A stretch of 64,000 nucleotides of DNA from Caldilineaceae bacterium (GTDB taxonomy: Bacteria > Chloroflexota > Anaerolineae > Caldilineales > Caldilineaceae): positions 51,434 to 115,433 of the forward strand of contig WTGY01000113.1 of NCBI GenBank assembly GCA_011523365.1. Direction: 5' to 3'. The first letter of the stretch is position 1, and each line of letters opens with the position of its first letter. A program made the translations under genes and the position numbers. The notes beneath the pieces are model-generated. The model saw only the letters and a list, made by a program, of their open reading frames with translations, was not told the origin of the DNA and did no database searches. Shown piece by piece: positions 15,925-23,425 of this stretch.

Positions 15925-16404
15925 CTAACGGAAGTCGTTGATATCTTCGATCTCTTTCCAGGGTGTATGGCCTGCATAGTCGCAGCCGTCCCACAGTTCG
16001 GACACGCTGCGGTAGTTCCCTTCGCGTCCCGACGCGTAATAGATCTGCACGCGTCCATCCGGGTGCCAGACGACCTTGATAATCCCCATGAACAGGGGTG
16101 GCTCTCTGCCGTACTGCGTGCGATGGGCGGACCTGGTCTCTTCGTTGAGCTGTACAGGATCGACAGGCAGATTGGGCGTCAGATCGCACGCCGCCATGGG
16201 CGGGGTGGGCGCAACTGCGGGCGTTGCCTCCAGAGCGGTCACCCGATCATCCAGGCTTCTGAGCTCCCTGGCGAGAATAACCAGGTCGGTGGACAGGGCT
16301 TTCAGCCTGTCATTCAGTCCGGCAAGCGTAACGTCGTCCTGCGCGAACAGCAGGGCGGGCGTGAGCATAGTCAGCAGCGCGATAAGGATCAGAGTGCGTT
16401 TCAT
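15925..16404 (-). CDS. exported coiled-coil protein, W-x-G-C-D family
   Basis: A 159-residue paralogue of the protein at 723-1187. ATG 16404 begins the signal peptide MKRTLILIALLTMLTPALLF; the coiled coil LNDRLKALSTDLVILARELR follows, with a DRVTALEA repeat. The C-terminal half differs from its paralogue except for a beta strand region (GRVQIYYASG) and the signature VSELWDGCDYAGHTPWKEIE. The upstream DNA retains a remnant of the small Cys protein found before 723. Exported; function unknown. A broken third relative lies immediately upstream at 16466-16862. Confidence 0.75.
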   Translation of the reverse strand: MKRTLILIALLTMLTPALLFAQDDVTLAGLNDRLKALSTDLVILARELRSLDDRVTALEATPAVAPTPPMAACDLTPNLPVDPVQLNEETRSAHRTQYGREPPLFMGIIKVVWHPDGRVQIYYASGREGNYRSVSELWDGCDYAGHTPWKEIEDINDFR

Positions 16405-16465
16405 GGCAGGGTTTCCTCTCTCCCCGTACCCCCGGGGCAATACTTGGATCCTCCATTCCTGATCG

Positions 16466-16862
16466 TTAAGAGATGGGCGGAACGACGGCCTCGCAGCGTA
16501 CCGGTCTCACCCTGGCGGCGGCGGCCTCGGGCCCGGCCGCCATCCAGTCGCTGCTACCGCGGAACTCGCAACCGTTCCAGCGTTCGATCACGTAGAGCGG
16601 CCTTTCATCGCGGGTCTCGCAGCAGATCAGAGTTTCGCCGCTTTCGGGGTCGACCTGGACGGAATGCACGCTCTATGCGGCAGGCAAGGCGTCGAACCGG
16701 GCCATGAGCGGACAATGGTCTCGTGCTGCAGGGTGAGGCGGCCGCCGCCAGCGCCGGATGCGGCGATCTCACAAGCCAGAACAGCCCGTCCAGCAAGCAG
16801 AACGCTACTGCCAGACTCAACGTCGCGACCAAGCACTCCATCACCGCGCCCCAATCAACCAT
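16466..16862 (-). pseudogene. frameshifted W-x-G-C-E family gene
   Basis: The C-terminal half (HSVQVDPESGETLICCETRD, then RPLYVIERWNGCEFRGSSDW) is nearly identical to the protein at 1-353, but its upstream part (GGRLTLQHETIVR) is in another frame. Comparison of the DNA shows one missing base in the stretch encoding VRYMAQFDS in the intact copy, and a second small lesion at the GCATAGAGC stretch. A start at 16862 with GGGGGG upstream would begin MVDWGAVMECLVATLSLAVA, a hydrophobic segment in yet another frame. The gene is inactivated by at least two small indels. Confidence 0.65.
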
Positions 16863-16935
16863 CATCCCCCCAGCCGCCCGCCGTTCCTCGCGGGCCAAGA
16901 TGCGCATTCCACATTCGATTGGACAGTCTCCCCCG

Positions 16936-16972
16936 GGTTAACGCGTTGCCGCGCACAGTGGGCTGGCCGGGC
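16936..16972. repeat. bipartite intergenic repeat, copy b
   Basis: Core TTAACGCGTTGCCGCGCACA followed by GTGGGCTGGCCGGGC; the left block CCGCCCGCCGTTCCTC is at about 16868-16883. See copy a (15838-15872). Confidence 0.5.
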
Positions 16973-17007
16973 ATCAATGTCGTTCTCTCTCCTGATTGTG
17001 TTGTGGT

Positions 17008-18264
17008 TTACTCCATACCGAAACCGGAGACCTGGACGAAAACGCCGTCGGTGACCTGGAAGATCTGTACGCCGCCGGCACCGCATTCGCCGATGCTGTC
17101 GCACTTGATGGTGCCGGTGAGGCCGTCGAAGGCACCGACGGAGCGGATGGCGGAGATCAGCTCCTCACGGTCGATTACGAGGTTGCCGTCATCGTCGACC
17201 GCGGCGACGGCCGCCAGGGCGGCCGCGATCAGCTTGACGGAGTCGTAGCTCTGGCTGTGGAAGGGGCCGAGGTCGTCGGGGCTGACGCCGTATTTCTCCA
17301 GGTAGCTGGCGTCGAATTCAGCGTTCATTTCTTCGGAGTCGGCGCCGGCTACGAAGGAGACGTAGGATCCTTCGGCGGCGTCGCCAGCGGTTTGGAGATA
17401 CTGCTGGGTATAGGCGCCGTCAGCGCTCATGAAGGCGGTGTCCTCGAGGCCGGGGGTTTCGGTCATCTGCTGGGCGATGAGGCCGGCCTCGGTGGACAGT
17501 CCGCCGAAGAAGACGGCCTGGGGCCCAGCTGCGCCGACCCTGGCCAGCATGGCACGGAAGTCGGTGTCACCCACCTGGACGCCTTCGAAGCCGGTCACTT
17601 CGGCTCCCAGATCGATAATGTTGTTCCGGAAGATTTCGGCCAGGCCCTTGCCGTAGTCGGAGTTGTCGTGGACGACGGCTACCTTGGTGAATCCCAGTTC
17701 ATCGAATACAAAGCCGGCAGCGGTGGCGCCCTGGAGGGCGTCGCTGAGGGCGACGCGGTTGCAGACGTCGCAGCCGGCGGAGGTGATGCCGGGGTTGGTG
17801 GCACTGGGGCTGACGAAGGGGATGCGCGCCTCCTGCAGGATCGGCATGAGGCCGAAGGTCTCGCCGGAGCAGGTGCCGCCGGTGACGGCGACGATGGTCT
17901 CGTCGGCGGCGAACTTGTTGCCGACGTTCGTTCCCTGCGTGCCGTCGCAGGCGCCGTCTTCGGCTACGAGCTCGAACATGAAGCCTTCGAGTCCGCCGGC
18001 CGCGTTGAGGTCATCGACGGCCAGTTCGGCGCCGTGGCGGATGTCGAGGCCGGGATCGGGGATGGGACCGGTGAGGGCGAAGGAGCCGCCGATGCGGACC
18101 GTTCCGCCCGCTGCGACGACAACCTTGCCGCTGATGCCGGCAGGCGCCTCTTCCATCGGAGCCTCCGCGGGGGGCGCTTCTGCGGCCGGCGGCGCGGCGA
18201 CGCAGGCGGCCAGCATCAGGGCTGCGACGAGGAAGAGACTAAGGACAGCAGATTGCTTTGGCAT
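17008..18264 (-). CDS. branched-chain amino-acid-type ABC transporter substrate-binding lipoprotein
   Basis: ATG 18264 follows AGGGAGG and begins a lipoprotein signal (LSLFLVAALMLAAC, lipobox Cys about residue 21); the frame extends further upstream but without a start signal. An acidic Pro/Glu linker leads to a type I periplasmic-binding fold: VRIGGSFALTGPIPD is the conserved first strand of LivJ/LivK-like proteins, VGNKFAADETIVAVTGGTCS the second lobe contact, and FVSPSATNP the ligand-binding loop. Paired Cys residues (CDGTQG; GCDVCN; CDSIGEC) may form disulfides. It would capture amino acids or a related polar solute outside the membrane. No permease or ATPase gene is adjacent, so it is an orphan binding protein. 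Confidence 0.85.
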   Translation of the reverse strand: MPKQSAVLSLFLVAALMLAACVAAPPAAEAPPAEAPMEEAPAGISGKVVVAAGGTVRIGGSFALTGPIPDPGLDIRHGAELAVDDLNAAGGLEGFMFELVAEDGACDGTQGTNVGNKFAADETIVAVTGGTCSGETFGLMPILQEARIPFVSPSATNPGITSAGCDVCNRVALSDALQGATAAGFVFDELGFTKVAVVHDNSDYGKGLAEIFRNNIIDLGAEVTGFEGVQVGDTDFRAMLARVGAAGPQAVFFGGLSTEAGLIAQQMTETPGLEDTAFMSADGAYTQQYLQTAGDAAEGSYVSFVAGADSEEMNAEFDASYLEKYGVSPDDLGPFHSQSYDSVKLIAAALAAVAAVDDDGNLVIDREELISAIRSVGAFDGLTGTIKCDSIGECGAGGVQIFQVTDGVFVQVSGFGME

Positions 18265-18451
18265 TTGGACCTCCCTGGTCAGATCGTGTGCTGCTTGAAT
18301 GGTCTTTGCTACTTTGCAGGTTCTCCCGGCGTCATTGCTATCGGGAGGGTCTCGAAACGGGGAGACTCTCAGGGCCTTTCGGTCGCTACCGGAGGCCGCT
18401 TTCCTGGCCATTGCGGTCAGAAGTCCGGGGCGGAACGGGGCGATGCGCCCG

Positions 18452-19483
18452 CTATCGTTCATGGACCAGTACCAGCGTGCCCGGGTTGGCGTCGGTGCTG
18501 TATATCCGGCCGTCATCGTCATCATGCATCGAGGGGGACGCCCAGCCGAAGAGCCACTTGGCATCTTCGTCGGTCATGTTTATGCAGCCGCGGCTCATGG
18601 GCGTGCCGAAGTTGCTGTGCCAGTAGGCGCCATGGAAGGCGTAGTTTTTGTAAAAATACTGTACGTTCTTGACATCCTTCAGATGGTAGTCAGTGCCCGC
18701 GGTGCGGTTACCGCCGCGCATGTCCTGCATGGCGACTTTGGACCAGATGCGGAAGGTCCCGGTGACGGTGGGCGTATCGCTTACTCCAGACGAGATGACG
18801 AAAGCTTTAACCGGTGTGGCGCCTTCATAGGCGATTGCCATCTGTTCTTTGAGGTCGACTTCGACCCAACGTTCGGTGCGCGTAGGGTAACGGGCCTGGT
18901 CAAGCCGCCGCTCGATTCCTTCCAAGAGTTCGAGCGCGTTTGCGGATGGAATGCGCAGGGCCTGGCCAGACTCGAGAATGCTGTTGTTTTGCAGGTTATT
19001 CAGCCTGGCCAAGGCGGCGGGGTTGACACCGTACCATTGCGCGATATCTGAAAGTAACTCTCCAGTCTGCACCATATGAACAGCGGGATAGTTCCGTCCC
19101 GGTTGCATCTCGGCAACGGGCGGCGCGGGCTGCATGGCAGAGACCGGATGCTCAGGTTGCGGCGCGGGCGCGCGGGGCACCAGCAGTTCCTGACCCACCT
19201 GGAGCCACTCCGCGGAGGAGAATCCGTTGATGGCCATGAGCCTGGACAGGCTGACGCCGTGCTTTGCGGCCAGAAGGAACAGGGTGTCGCCCGGCCGGCC
19301 GTTGAGCCACTGCAGGTTTGCGACGGTTGTTCGATATTGTTTGGCGATCTGGCTCAGCGTTTCACCCGGCTGGACGGTGTGCAGTTCGGAGGCGGATGCG
19401 CTGCCGGCAGTTGAGATGACGGCGACAGCGGCGAAGAGGAGAGCCAGTGTCCCGCGGGCTAACGGTTGCATGTGCTGTCTCAT
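18452..19483 (-). CDS. LysM-containing L,D-transpeptidase (YkuD fold)
   Basis: A 343-residue exported enzyme expected to form 3-3 peptidoglycan cross-links or anchor proteins. After a signal peptide (LALLFAAVAVISTAGSASA) come three LysM-like repeats: HTVQPGETLSQIAKQYRTTV, RPGDTLFLLAAKHGVSLSRL and HMVQTGELLSDIAQWYGVNP. The first lacks its closing strand, so it is fused to the second. The YkuD domain starts WVEVDLKEQMAIAYEG and has the catalytic pair His284 and Cys300 in HGAYWHSNFG and TPMSRGCINM. Start is ATG 19483 or ATG 19471. It ends 187 bases before the binding-lipoprotein gene on the same strand; the conserved ATTGGGG leader abuts its start. Confidence 0.9.
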   Translation of the reverse strand: MRQHMQPLARGTLALLFAAVAVISTAGSASASELHTVQPGETLSQIAKQYRTTVANLQWLNGRPGDTLFLLAAKHGVSLSRLMAINGFSSAEWLQVGQELLVPRAPAPQPEHPVSAMQPAPPVAEMQPGRNYPAVHMVQTGELLSDIAQWYGVNPAALARLNNLQNNSILESGQALRIPSANALELLEGIERRLDQARYPTRTERWVEVDLKEQMAIAYEGATPVKAFVISSGVSDTPTVTGTFRIWSKVAMQDMRGGNRTAGTDYHLKDVKNVQYFYKNYAFHGAYWHSNFGTPMSRGCINMTDEDAKWLFGWASPSMHDDDDGRIYSTDANPGTLVLVHER

Positions 19484-19537
19484 AAGGTTGTCCCCAATAA
19501 TTGGATGATAAGACGGGATAAATGGGGTGTATCCGGA
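19484..19537 (-). promoter_or_regulatory. conserved ATTGGGGACAACC leader, copy 3
   Basis: On the minus strand ATTGGGGACAACCTT runs directly into the ATG of the L,D-transpeptidase. Homologous to 6515-6564 and 12345-12399; the farther part (CGCATCCGTCCGGATACACC) aligns to both. Confidence 0.6.
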
Positions 19538-19735
19538 CGGATGCGGCCGGATTCGATCAGGGGGCGTTACGCCGCTGGCGGCGCACTCGAATGAAACTAT
19601 TATTATACACTATTGATGTGTATTTTTTATGGAATTCCCGGGAAAATCCGCGTCAATTTTATGCCAGTTTTCAAGATTGGCGCCATGGTGCTCACACTTG
19701 AGGGGGAACGGATAGCGGTCATCTTGGGGCGGCTA

Positions 19736-19990
19736 TTTGATCCGCGAAGTCACGCGAAGGGACGTGGAGAACTGCTTTTGTCCACGGAGGGACACGGAGA
19801 ACACCTTTTTGTCCGCGGAGGACGCGGAGGGGCGCGGAGAACTGCAGAACTGCTTTTTTATCCACGAAGGGCCGCGAAGGGACACTAAGGACACCTTTTT
19901 GTCGGTGGAGAACTGCTTTTTTCCACGGAGGAACACGGAGGGGCACGGAGAACTGCTTTTTTGTCCGCGGAGGGGCGCGGAGAACGTCAA
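19736..19990 (+). repeat. tandem cluster of 'cgcggag...aactgctttttt' repeats
   Basis: About six imperfect units alternate purine-rich GGACACGGAG/GGACGCGGAG blocks with GAACTGCTTTTTTGTCC. Unit lengths vary (about 35-50 bp), so this is not CRISPR. The interval 19484-20399 holds no convincing gene; frames across the array are low-complexity translations of it. Confidence 0.8.
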
Positions 19991-20201
19991 GGGGGCGGAG
20001 GCTGGGCCGGCTCAGCCGCCGTCTTTCCCCCGCAGATCGCCGTCAGACAAACGTCAACGGGCCCTAATATCTTTTGTTGAGCCAGGGATACCGTTCCCCA
20101 TTTTCGGGCTGGTTGCGGCGCTGACCATGATCGGTTAAATTGGTGTCGTTTCAGTTGGGCGCGCATACAGCGCGGTTGTAGAGCAGGGTTGCAAAAAAGA
20201 A

Positions 20202-20234
20202 GCGCCCCGTCAGCGGGCGGCGCTGGACGGGGCG
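20202..20234 (-). terminator. strong GC hairpin followed by T run on the minus strand
   Basis: GCGCCCCGTCAGCG pairs with CGCTGGACGGGGCG around a short loop, and the minus strand continues CTTCTTTTTTGC, an intrinsic terminator. No minus-strand gene lies directly upstream, so it may end an antisense or readthrough transcript. Confidence 0.55.
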
Positions 20235-20240
20235 ATAGGG

Positions 20241-20273
20241 GTTGTTCCCAATCTTTGGCGGAGCGGGAACAAC
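20241..20273. promoter_or_regulatory. 9-bp inverted repeat upstream of the winged-helix gene
   Basis: GTTGTTCCC (20241-20249) and GGGAACAAC (20265-20273) form a perfect inverted repeat with a 15-bp spacer, 127 bp before the gene at 20400. An operator is possible. Confidence 0.35.
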
Positions 20274-20399
20274 GTCACTATACCAGATTCGGGATCGACC
20301 TGCAAATGACGATTTGCGGGTTTCCACAGCAAGGCCGTTCGAGGGATATGCCGCCCGCTGTCCTCCGGCGGCTTTGCGCATTTCTGGAAAGGGGCGGTT

Positions 20400-21359
20400 A
20401 TGAGTTTGGAAGAGCGATTCGACATGGAACGGCAAGGGGGGTTGACATACCTGCGCGAGCACTATGGGTTGAATCCGTCGGAGATCTATGTGGTGAACAT
20501 GCTGGTGCGCTTCAACCAAGGGGGCGCCTGTTTTCCCACGCAGGACAAGATCGCGTGGGAGACCGGGCTGCCCATTCGCAATGTCAAGCGCGCGCTCGAT
20601 TCACTGACGACGAAAGGGGTAATCAGCCGAGCGAAGCAGCCCTACTACGACAAACGGGGCCGTTTTCGCGCCGGCAAAATCTACCATTACTTCCTCTCCG
20701 GCGCGATCAGCTTTGCCGTGCAGGTGGGGCATCCACAAGAGACCGCGCGCGCGCGCAACGACACAGCGCCCAGCCGGGCCCAGCAAAGCCAGGCCGCGGC
20801 GGAGCAGGCGTCTGACAGCCCCGAAGCGATCCACAGCGGGCTAACCAACGGCGAACTGACCAATGGCGAGTTCCCGAAAGGCGGGTTTGCGCACGGGATT
20901 TTGCCCGACAGAGGTCAAAATGGCACTGAACGGGCAGAAAAAGCAGGGGTTGCGGGGATCCAGATGCCCGATGGGTGCCAAAATGGCACCATGAAACATG
21001 TCAAAGTGGCACCTACCGAGTGCCAGAATGGCACCAATGAGGGTGCCGATCCGGCACCTCATAAGGAAGTAAGAGAAGGATCAATAGAAGGCGAAGAAGA
21101 AACAGGGACGAGTCCAGCAACAGCGGCTGGCGGCGACGGCGGCGCGGTTGTTTCGCCCAAGGAGCTCTTTAACCGGTTGCTGCGCGACAAATCGCTTGTC
21201 CCTCCGCGGCGTTACGACTATATCCTCGGCCAGGTGCGCGCCGAGATCGAACCGCTGCCGACGCGCGAGTCAAAGGACGCGCAGGTCATGGCCTGGTCAG
21301 ACCGCATCCTCGCCGGCGAGTTCTCCGAAGCCGACAACGGCACGCTCGCCGCCGACTGA
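20400..21359 (+). CDS. HTH_36-type winged-helix protein, plasmid/phage replication-like
   Basis: A 319-residue protein. Residues about 20-100 form a winged helix of the HTH_36 class used by phage and plasmid replication organisers: LNPSEIYVVNMLVRFNQGGA, CFPTQDKIAWETGLPIRNVK and ALDSLTTKGVISRAKQP. A disordered Ala/Gln/Glu linker follows. It contains repeats of the phrase C/G-QNGT (residues 172-220), which encode DNA palindromes (see 20911-21058). The C-terminal 75 residues (SPKELFNRLLRDKSLVPPRR) are helical. It probably binds DNA in replication initiation or as a regulator; no partner helicase is adjacent. Composition fits the window. Confidence 0.65.
   Translation: MSLEERFDMERQGGLTYLREHYGLNPSEIYVVNMLVRFNQGGACFPTQDKIAWETGLPIRNVKRALDSLTTKGVISRAKQPYYDKRGRFRAGKIYHYFLSGAISFAVQVGHPQETARARNDTAPSRAQQSQAAAEQASDSPEAIHSGLTNGELTNGEFPKGGFAHGILPDRGQNGTERAEKAGVAGIQMPDGCQNGTMKHVKVAPTECQNGTNEGADPAPHKEVREGSIEGEEETGTSPATAAGGDGGAVVSPKELFNRLLRDKSLVPPRRYDYILGQVRAEIEPLPTRESKDAQVMAWSDRILAGEFSEADNGTLAAD
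20911..21058. repeat. palindromic TGCCA-n-TGGCACC repeats inside the winged-helix gene
   Basis: Five related units: GGTCAAAATGGCACTG (20913), GGTGCCAAAATGGCACC (20974-20990), GTCAAAGTGGCACC (21000-21013), GAGTGCCAGAATGGCACC (21018-21035) and GGGTGCCGATCCGGCACC (21041-21058). Three are full palindromes. They resemble binding sites placed in the initiator gene itself. Confidence 0.6.
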
Positions 21360-21650
21360 GGGCAGTGGTCAAACTGCAGTGATCAGTGGTCGGTAAGGGC
21401 GCGATCTGGCCGCGGCGAACCTGGCTGCAAAACCGATTGCAAGGTTAGGGTACGCGATAGAGAGAACAGGATAGGGCATGCACAGAAAGGCAACGGCGGC
21501 GCAGCGCCTATGCCCGTTGCCCGCTATGCCCAGCAGCGACATAGGATATAGGCGCATACGCAGTTGGGCGAAGCCTTATATCGTGTTTGCGGCTCCTAGT
21601 CACGACTCCAAACCTTGTCGGCCCTTATTGTTTCCTGGCCCGCTCTTGTA
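21360..21650. other. interval without a gene
   Basis: No supportable coding sequence, repeat or terminator is visible between the winged-helix gene and the first structured RNA. Confidence 0.4.
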
Positions 21651-21794
21651 GTAGCATGGGTTCACCACAGCGAATTAGCTTCTAGCAGTTGTCGATAATA
21701 GATGCGTGGGCGCATTGCGCCCCCTTGATGGCTGCTAGATTATGGTTCGCTGTGGTGGCTACCATTCATCTATTACCACCGAGGGGGCACCGCA
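21651..21794 (+). ncRNA. pseudoknotted structured RNA, copy A
   Basis: Pairings read directly from sequence: outer stem P0 = GTAGC/GCTAC, CACCACAGCGAA (21663-21674) with TTCGCTGTGGTG (21746-21757), and TCTAGCAG (21681-21688) with CTGCTAGA (21732-21739). Between them is hairpin GGGCGC-ATT-GCGCCC (21708-21722). Stem P1 = TAATAGATG (21696-21704) with CATCTATTA (21767-21775) crosses P0, giving an H-type pseudoknot. Copy B at 22804-22907 keeps the same topology with different stem sequences. The 3' end GAGGGGG is a Shine-Dalgarno before ATG 21795 and could also pair with the GCCCCCTT after the hairpin. The 25-codon frame that follows is probably a gene stub. Confidence 0.7.
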
Positions 21795-22076
21795 ATGGAC
21801 CTCATGCATATCGCTATCGGCGCGGATATGATTGTTGTTCCCCTCTCCGTGCCGGCATATGAAGCCCTTTAGCCCAGACTACAAACACGTTTGAAGGCCC
21901 TGCTGAACTGACGACGGCCTTGATAGAGCGCGTCAACCAGTTCCTCACGCCGAGGGCCCGCGTTGGAAGAAAGTGGCAGGCGTCATCGGGCAGTACGCGC
22001 ATGACAATGGCACAGAGCTGCCAAATGTGCCACATCAGCCGATCCCATCTCCAGACCAGACCACAGGAGATCAGGA

Positions 22077-22607
22077 ATGTCCGAAGAAGCCGCCCCCAAA
22101 AACGACGTCTACAGTGGAAACTATCCCAGAGCCAAAAAACAGGCGATAGCTCGATCTAGCGGCAAATGCCAGTTTTGCGGCATACGACAAGCCAGGGAAG
22201 GACACCATTGGGCCTGACCTGACTACCCTTCAGGTCAGGAAGTTCAAGGCCACCATATTACCGCCTTGTGCGTACCCTGCCATGAACTGGCTACCACCCT
22301 TCGAGACTGGGTTGGGAGAAAAAACGCAAATTTTGACGAGCTTGCTGGGCAAATAGAAGATTCCAACAACTTTTTTCAAAAGAGACAAGTGTTCAGCCAG
22401 TGGTTTTTTCCAGAGGAAGAAGAGAAAGAAAAAAATCGTGTCAGAATCTACAACCTCGACACTTACGTTCCCCCCAAGAAGACCACAAACTATCCATCCA
22501 GCCATGGTCATTCCAGTAAAAAAACGACAAGAAAGCCCAACTATCGTAATTGGTTATTCTGGGGTGCTGTTGGAGTGGTTGTCTTATTGACTCTCCTCAA
22601 CTCCTGA
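22077..22607 (+). pseudogene. membrane-anchored HNH protein with internal TGA
   Basis: Starting at ATG 22077 (after CAGGA) the frame reads a short N-terminus, then KCQFCGIRQAREGHHWA, an in-frame TGA, and PDYPSGQEV followed by LCVPCHELATTL. This is the same HNH/treble-clef pattern as the gene at 22928, where the stop position is occupied by Tyr in HHWAYFEYPSGEEV. The remaining 100 residues include a basic linker and a C-terminal transmembrane helix (WLFWGAVGVVVLLTLL). So the frame is open apart from one nonsense codon. Because all core metal-binding residues remain, recent inactivation is most likely; UGA readthrough is possible but unsupported. A coding-like stretch without a start codon follows at about 22619-22827. 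Confidence 0.65.
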
Positions 22608-22803
22608 ACAGGAGATAAGCCATGGGATTGAAAAACTGAACATTCAGTTCATTTCCATTAATGCTGGTATTCAGAGGAAAAGAGGGATCATCAGGGCAAT
22701 TCAACGCCAGTTGAATCGTAGAGATGGCAAGATTGTGTCCCTGTACGACGAGAGTCGGGACGCTGAATATTTGGGGACCTATGCAGGTATTTCGCCTGAT
22801 GAT

Positions 22804-22927
22804 GCAGCACGAATTCAACATCCGTGAAAGTAGACAAGCGGGCGCATCGCGCCCCCCTGTTGGCTGTTGGATTCGTGGCGCTGTGGTAGCTACCCACCTG
22901 TTTACTTCCACCAAGAGGGCACCCCAC
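22804..22927 (+). ncRNA. pseudoknotted structured RNA, copy B
   Basis: Same fold as copy A. P0 = CAGC plus ACGAATTCAACA (22809-22820) with TGTTGGATTCGT (22865-22876) plus GCTG. Central hairpin = GGGCGC-ATC-GCGCCC (22840-22854). P1 = AAGTAGACA (22828-22836) with TGTTTACTT (22899-22907), crossing P0. Compared with copy A most P0 and P1 base pairs are different but paired, i.e. compensatory. It ends in GAGGG before the ATG of the HNH gene at 22928, so it is the 5' leader of that gene or a separate RNA read into it. Confidence 0.7.
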
Positions 22928-23347
22928 ATGTCTTTCTACTCGCAACTCGCCCACGCCGAAGAAGAACGAAACGCCCAAAAGGAAGCAACAGATGCCTACG
23001 GAGGAAACTACCCCTCCGCCAAGAAAGACGCTCTCGAACGCTCCAACCACATTTGCCAGTTCTGCGGCCTGGACAAAGCCACACACGCTCACCACTGGGC
23101 TTACTTTGAATACCCATCAGGTGAAGAAGTAACCCAAGACGACCTCACGGCTCTGTGCGAACCATGTCATGACCTCGCCACTGGCCTTCGAAGCGCAATT
23201 ATGAGAAGGGGGAAAAATAGTAAGAAAATCTACAAGCAACTTACAGAGGCTTTGTATGGGCCAACTTTCGATACGGGCTCATGCTTGGGTCTTATCTTTT
23301 TCGTCGCGGTGGGCTATATAATCCTAGCTCTCTTCAATATAATCTGA
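22928..23347 (+). CDS. membrane-anchored HNH protein
   Basis: A 139-residue protein. The N-terminal 30 residues are helical (LAHAEEERNAQKEATDAYGG). The HNH/treble-clef module follows: ICQFCGLDKATHAHHWAYFE (two Cys, then the His pair that would bind metal and activate water) and LTALCEPCHDLATGL (second Cys pair plus His). A basic segment leads to a C-terminal transmembrane helix (LIFFVAVGYIILALFNII). HNH domains usually cut DNA; a tail anchor is unusual for them. ATG 22928 was chosen because the structured RNA with its GAGGG site ends just before it and its HNH1 relative has the same layout. It could alternatively be a zinc-binding adaptor without nuclease activity. Confidence 0.75.
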   Translation: MSFYSQLAHAEEERNAQKEATDAYGGNYPSAKKDALERSNHICQFCGLDKATHAHHWAYFEYPSGEEVTQDDLTALCEPCHDLATGLRSAIMRRGKNSKKIYKQLTEALYGPTFDTGSCLGLIFFVAVGYIILALFNII

Positions 23348-23425
23348 TCTTCTGATTATTAATCGCTTACCATCGCGATCACTGTCCCCGTGCTTGTCGG
23401 ACTAACATAACGGGTGGTACAAACA

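Noticed and set aside
12591..18672. Long plus-strand frames opposite the transglycosylase and binding-protein genes (12591-13934, 16996-18672) and one at 58444-60018 opposite the sulfatase
   Set aside because: They are GC-rich antisense shadows: Gly/Ala/Val/Arg-biased, no domain, no start signals, and fully covered by well-supported genes on the other strand.
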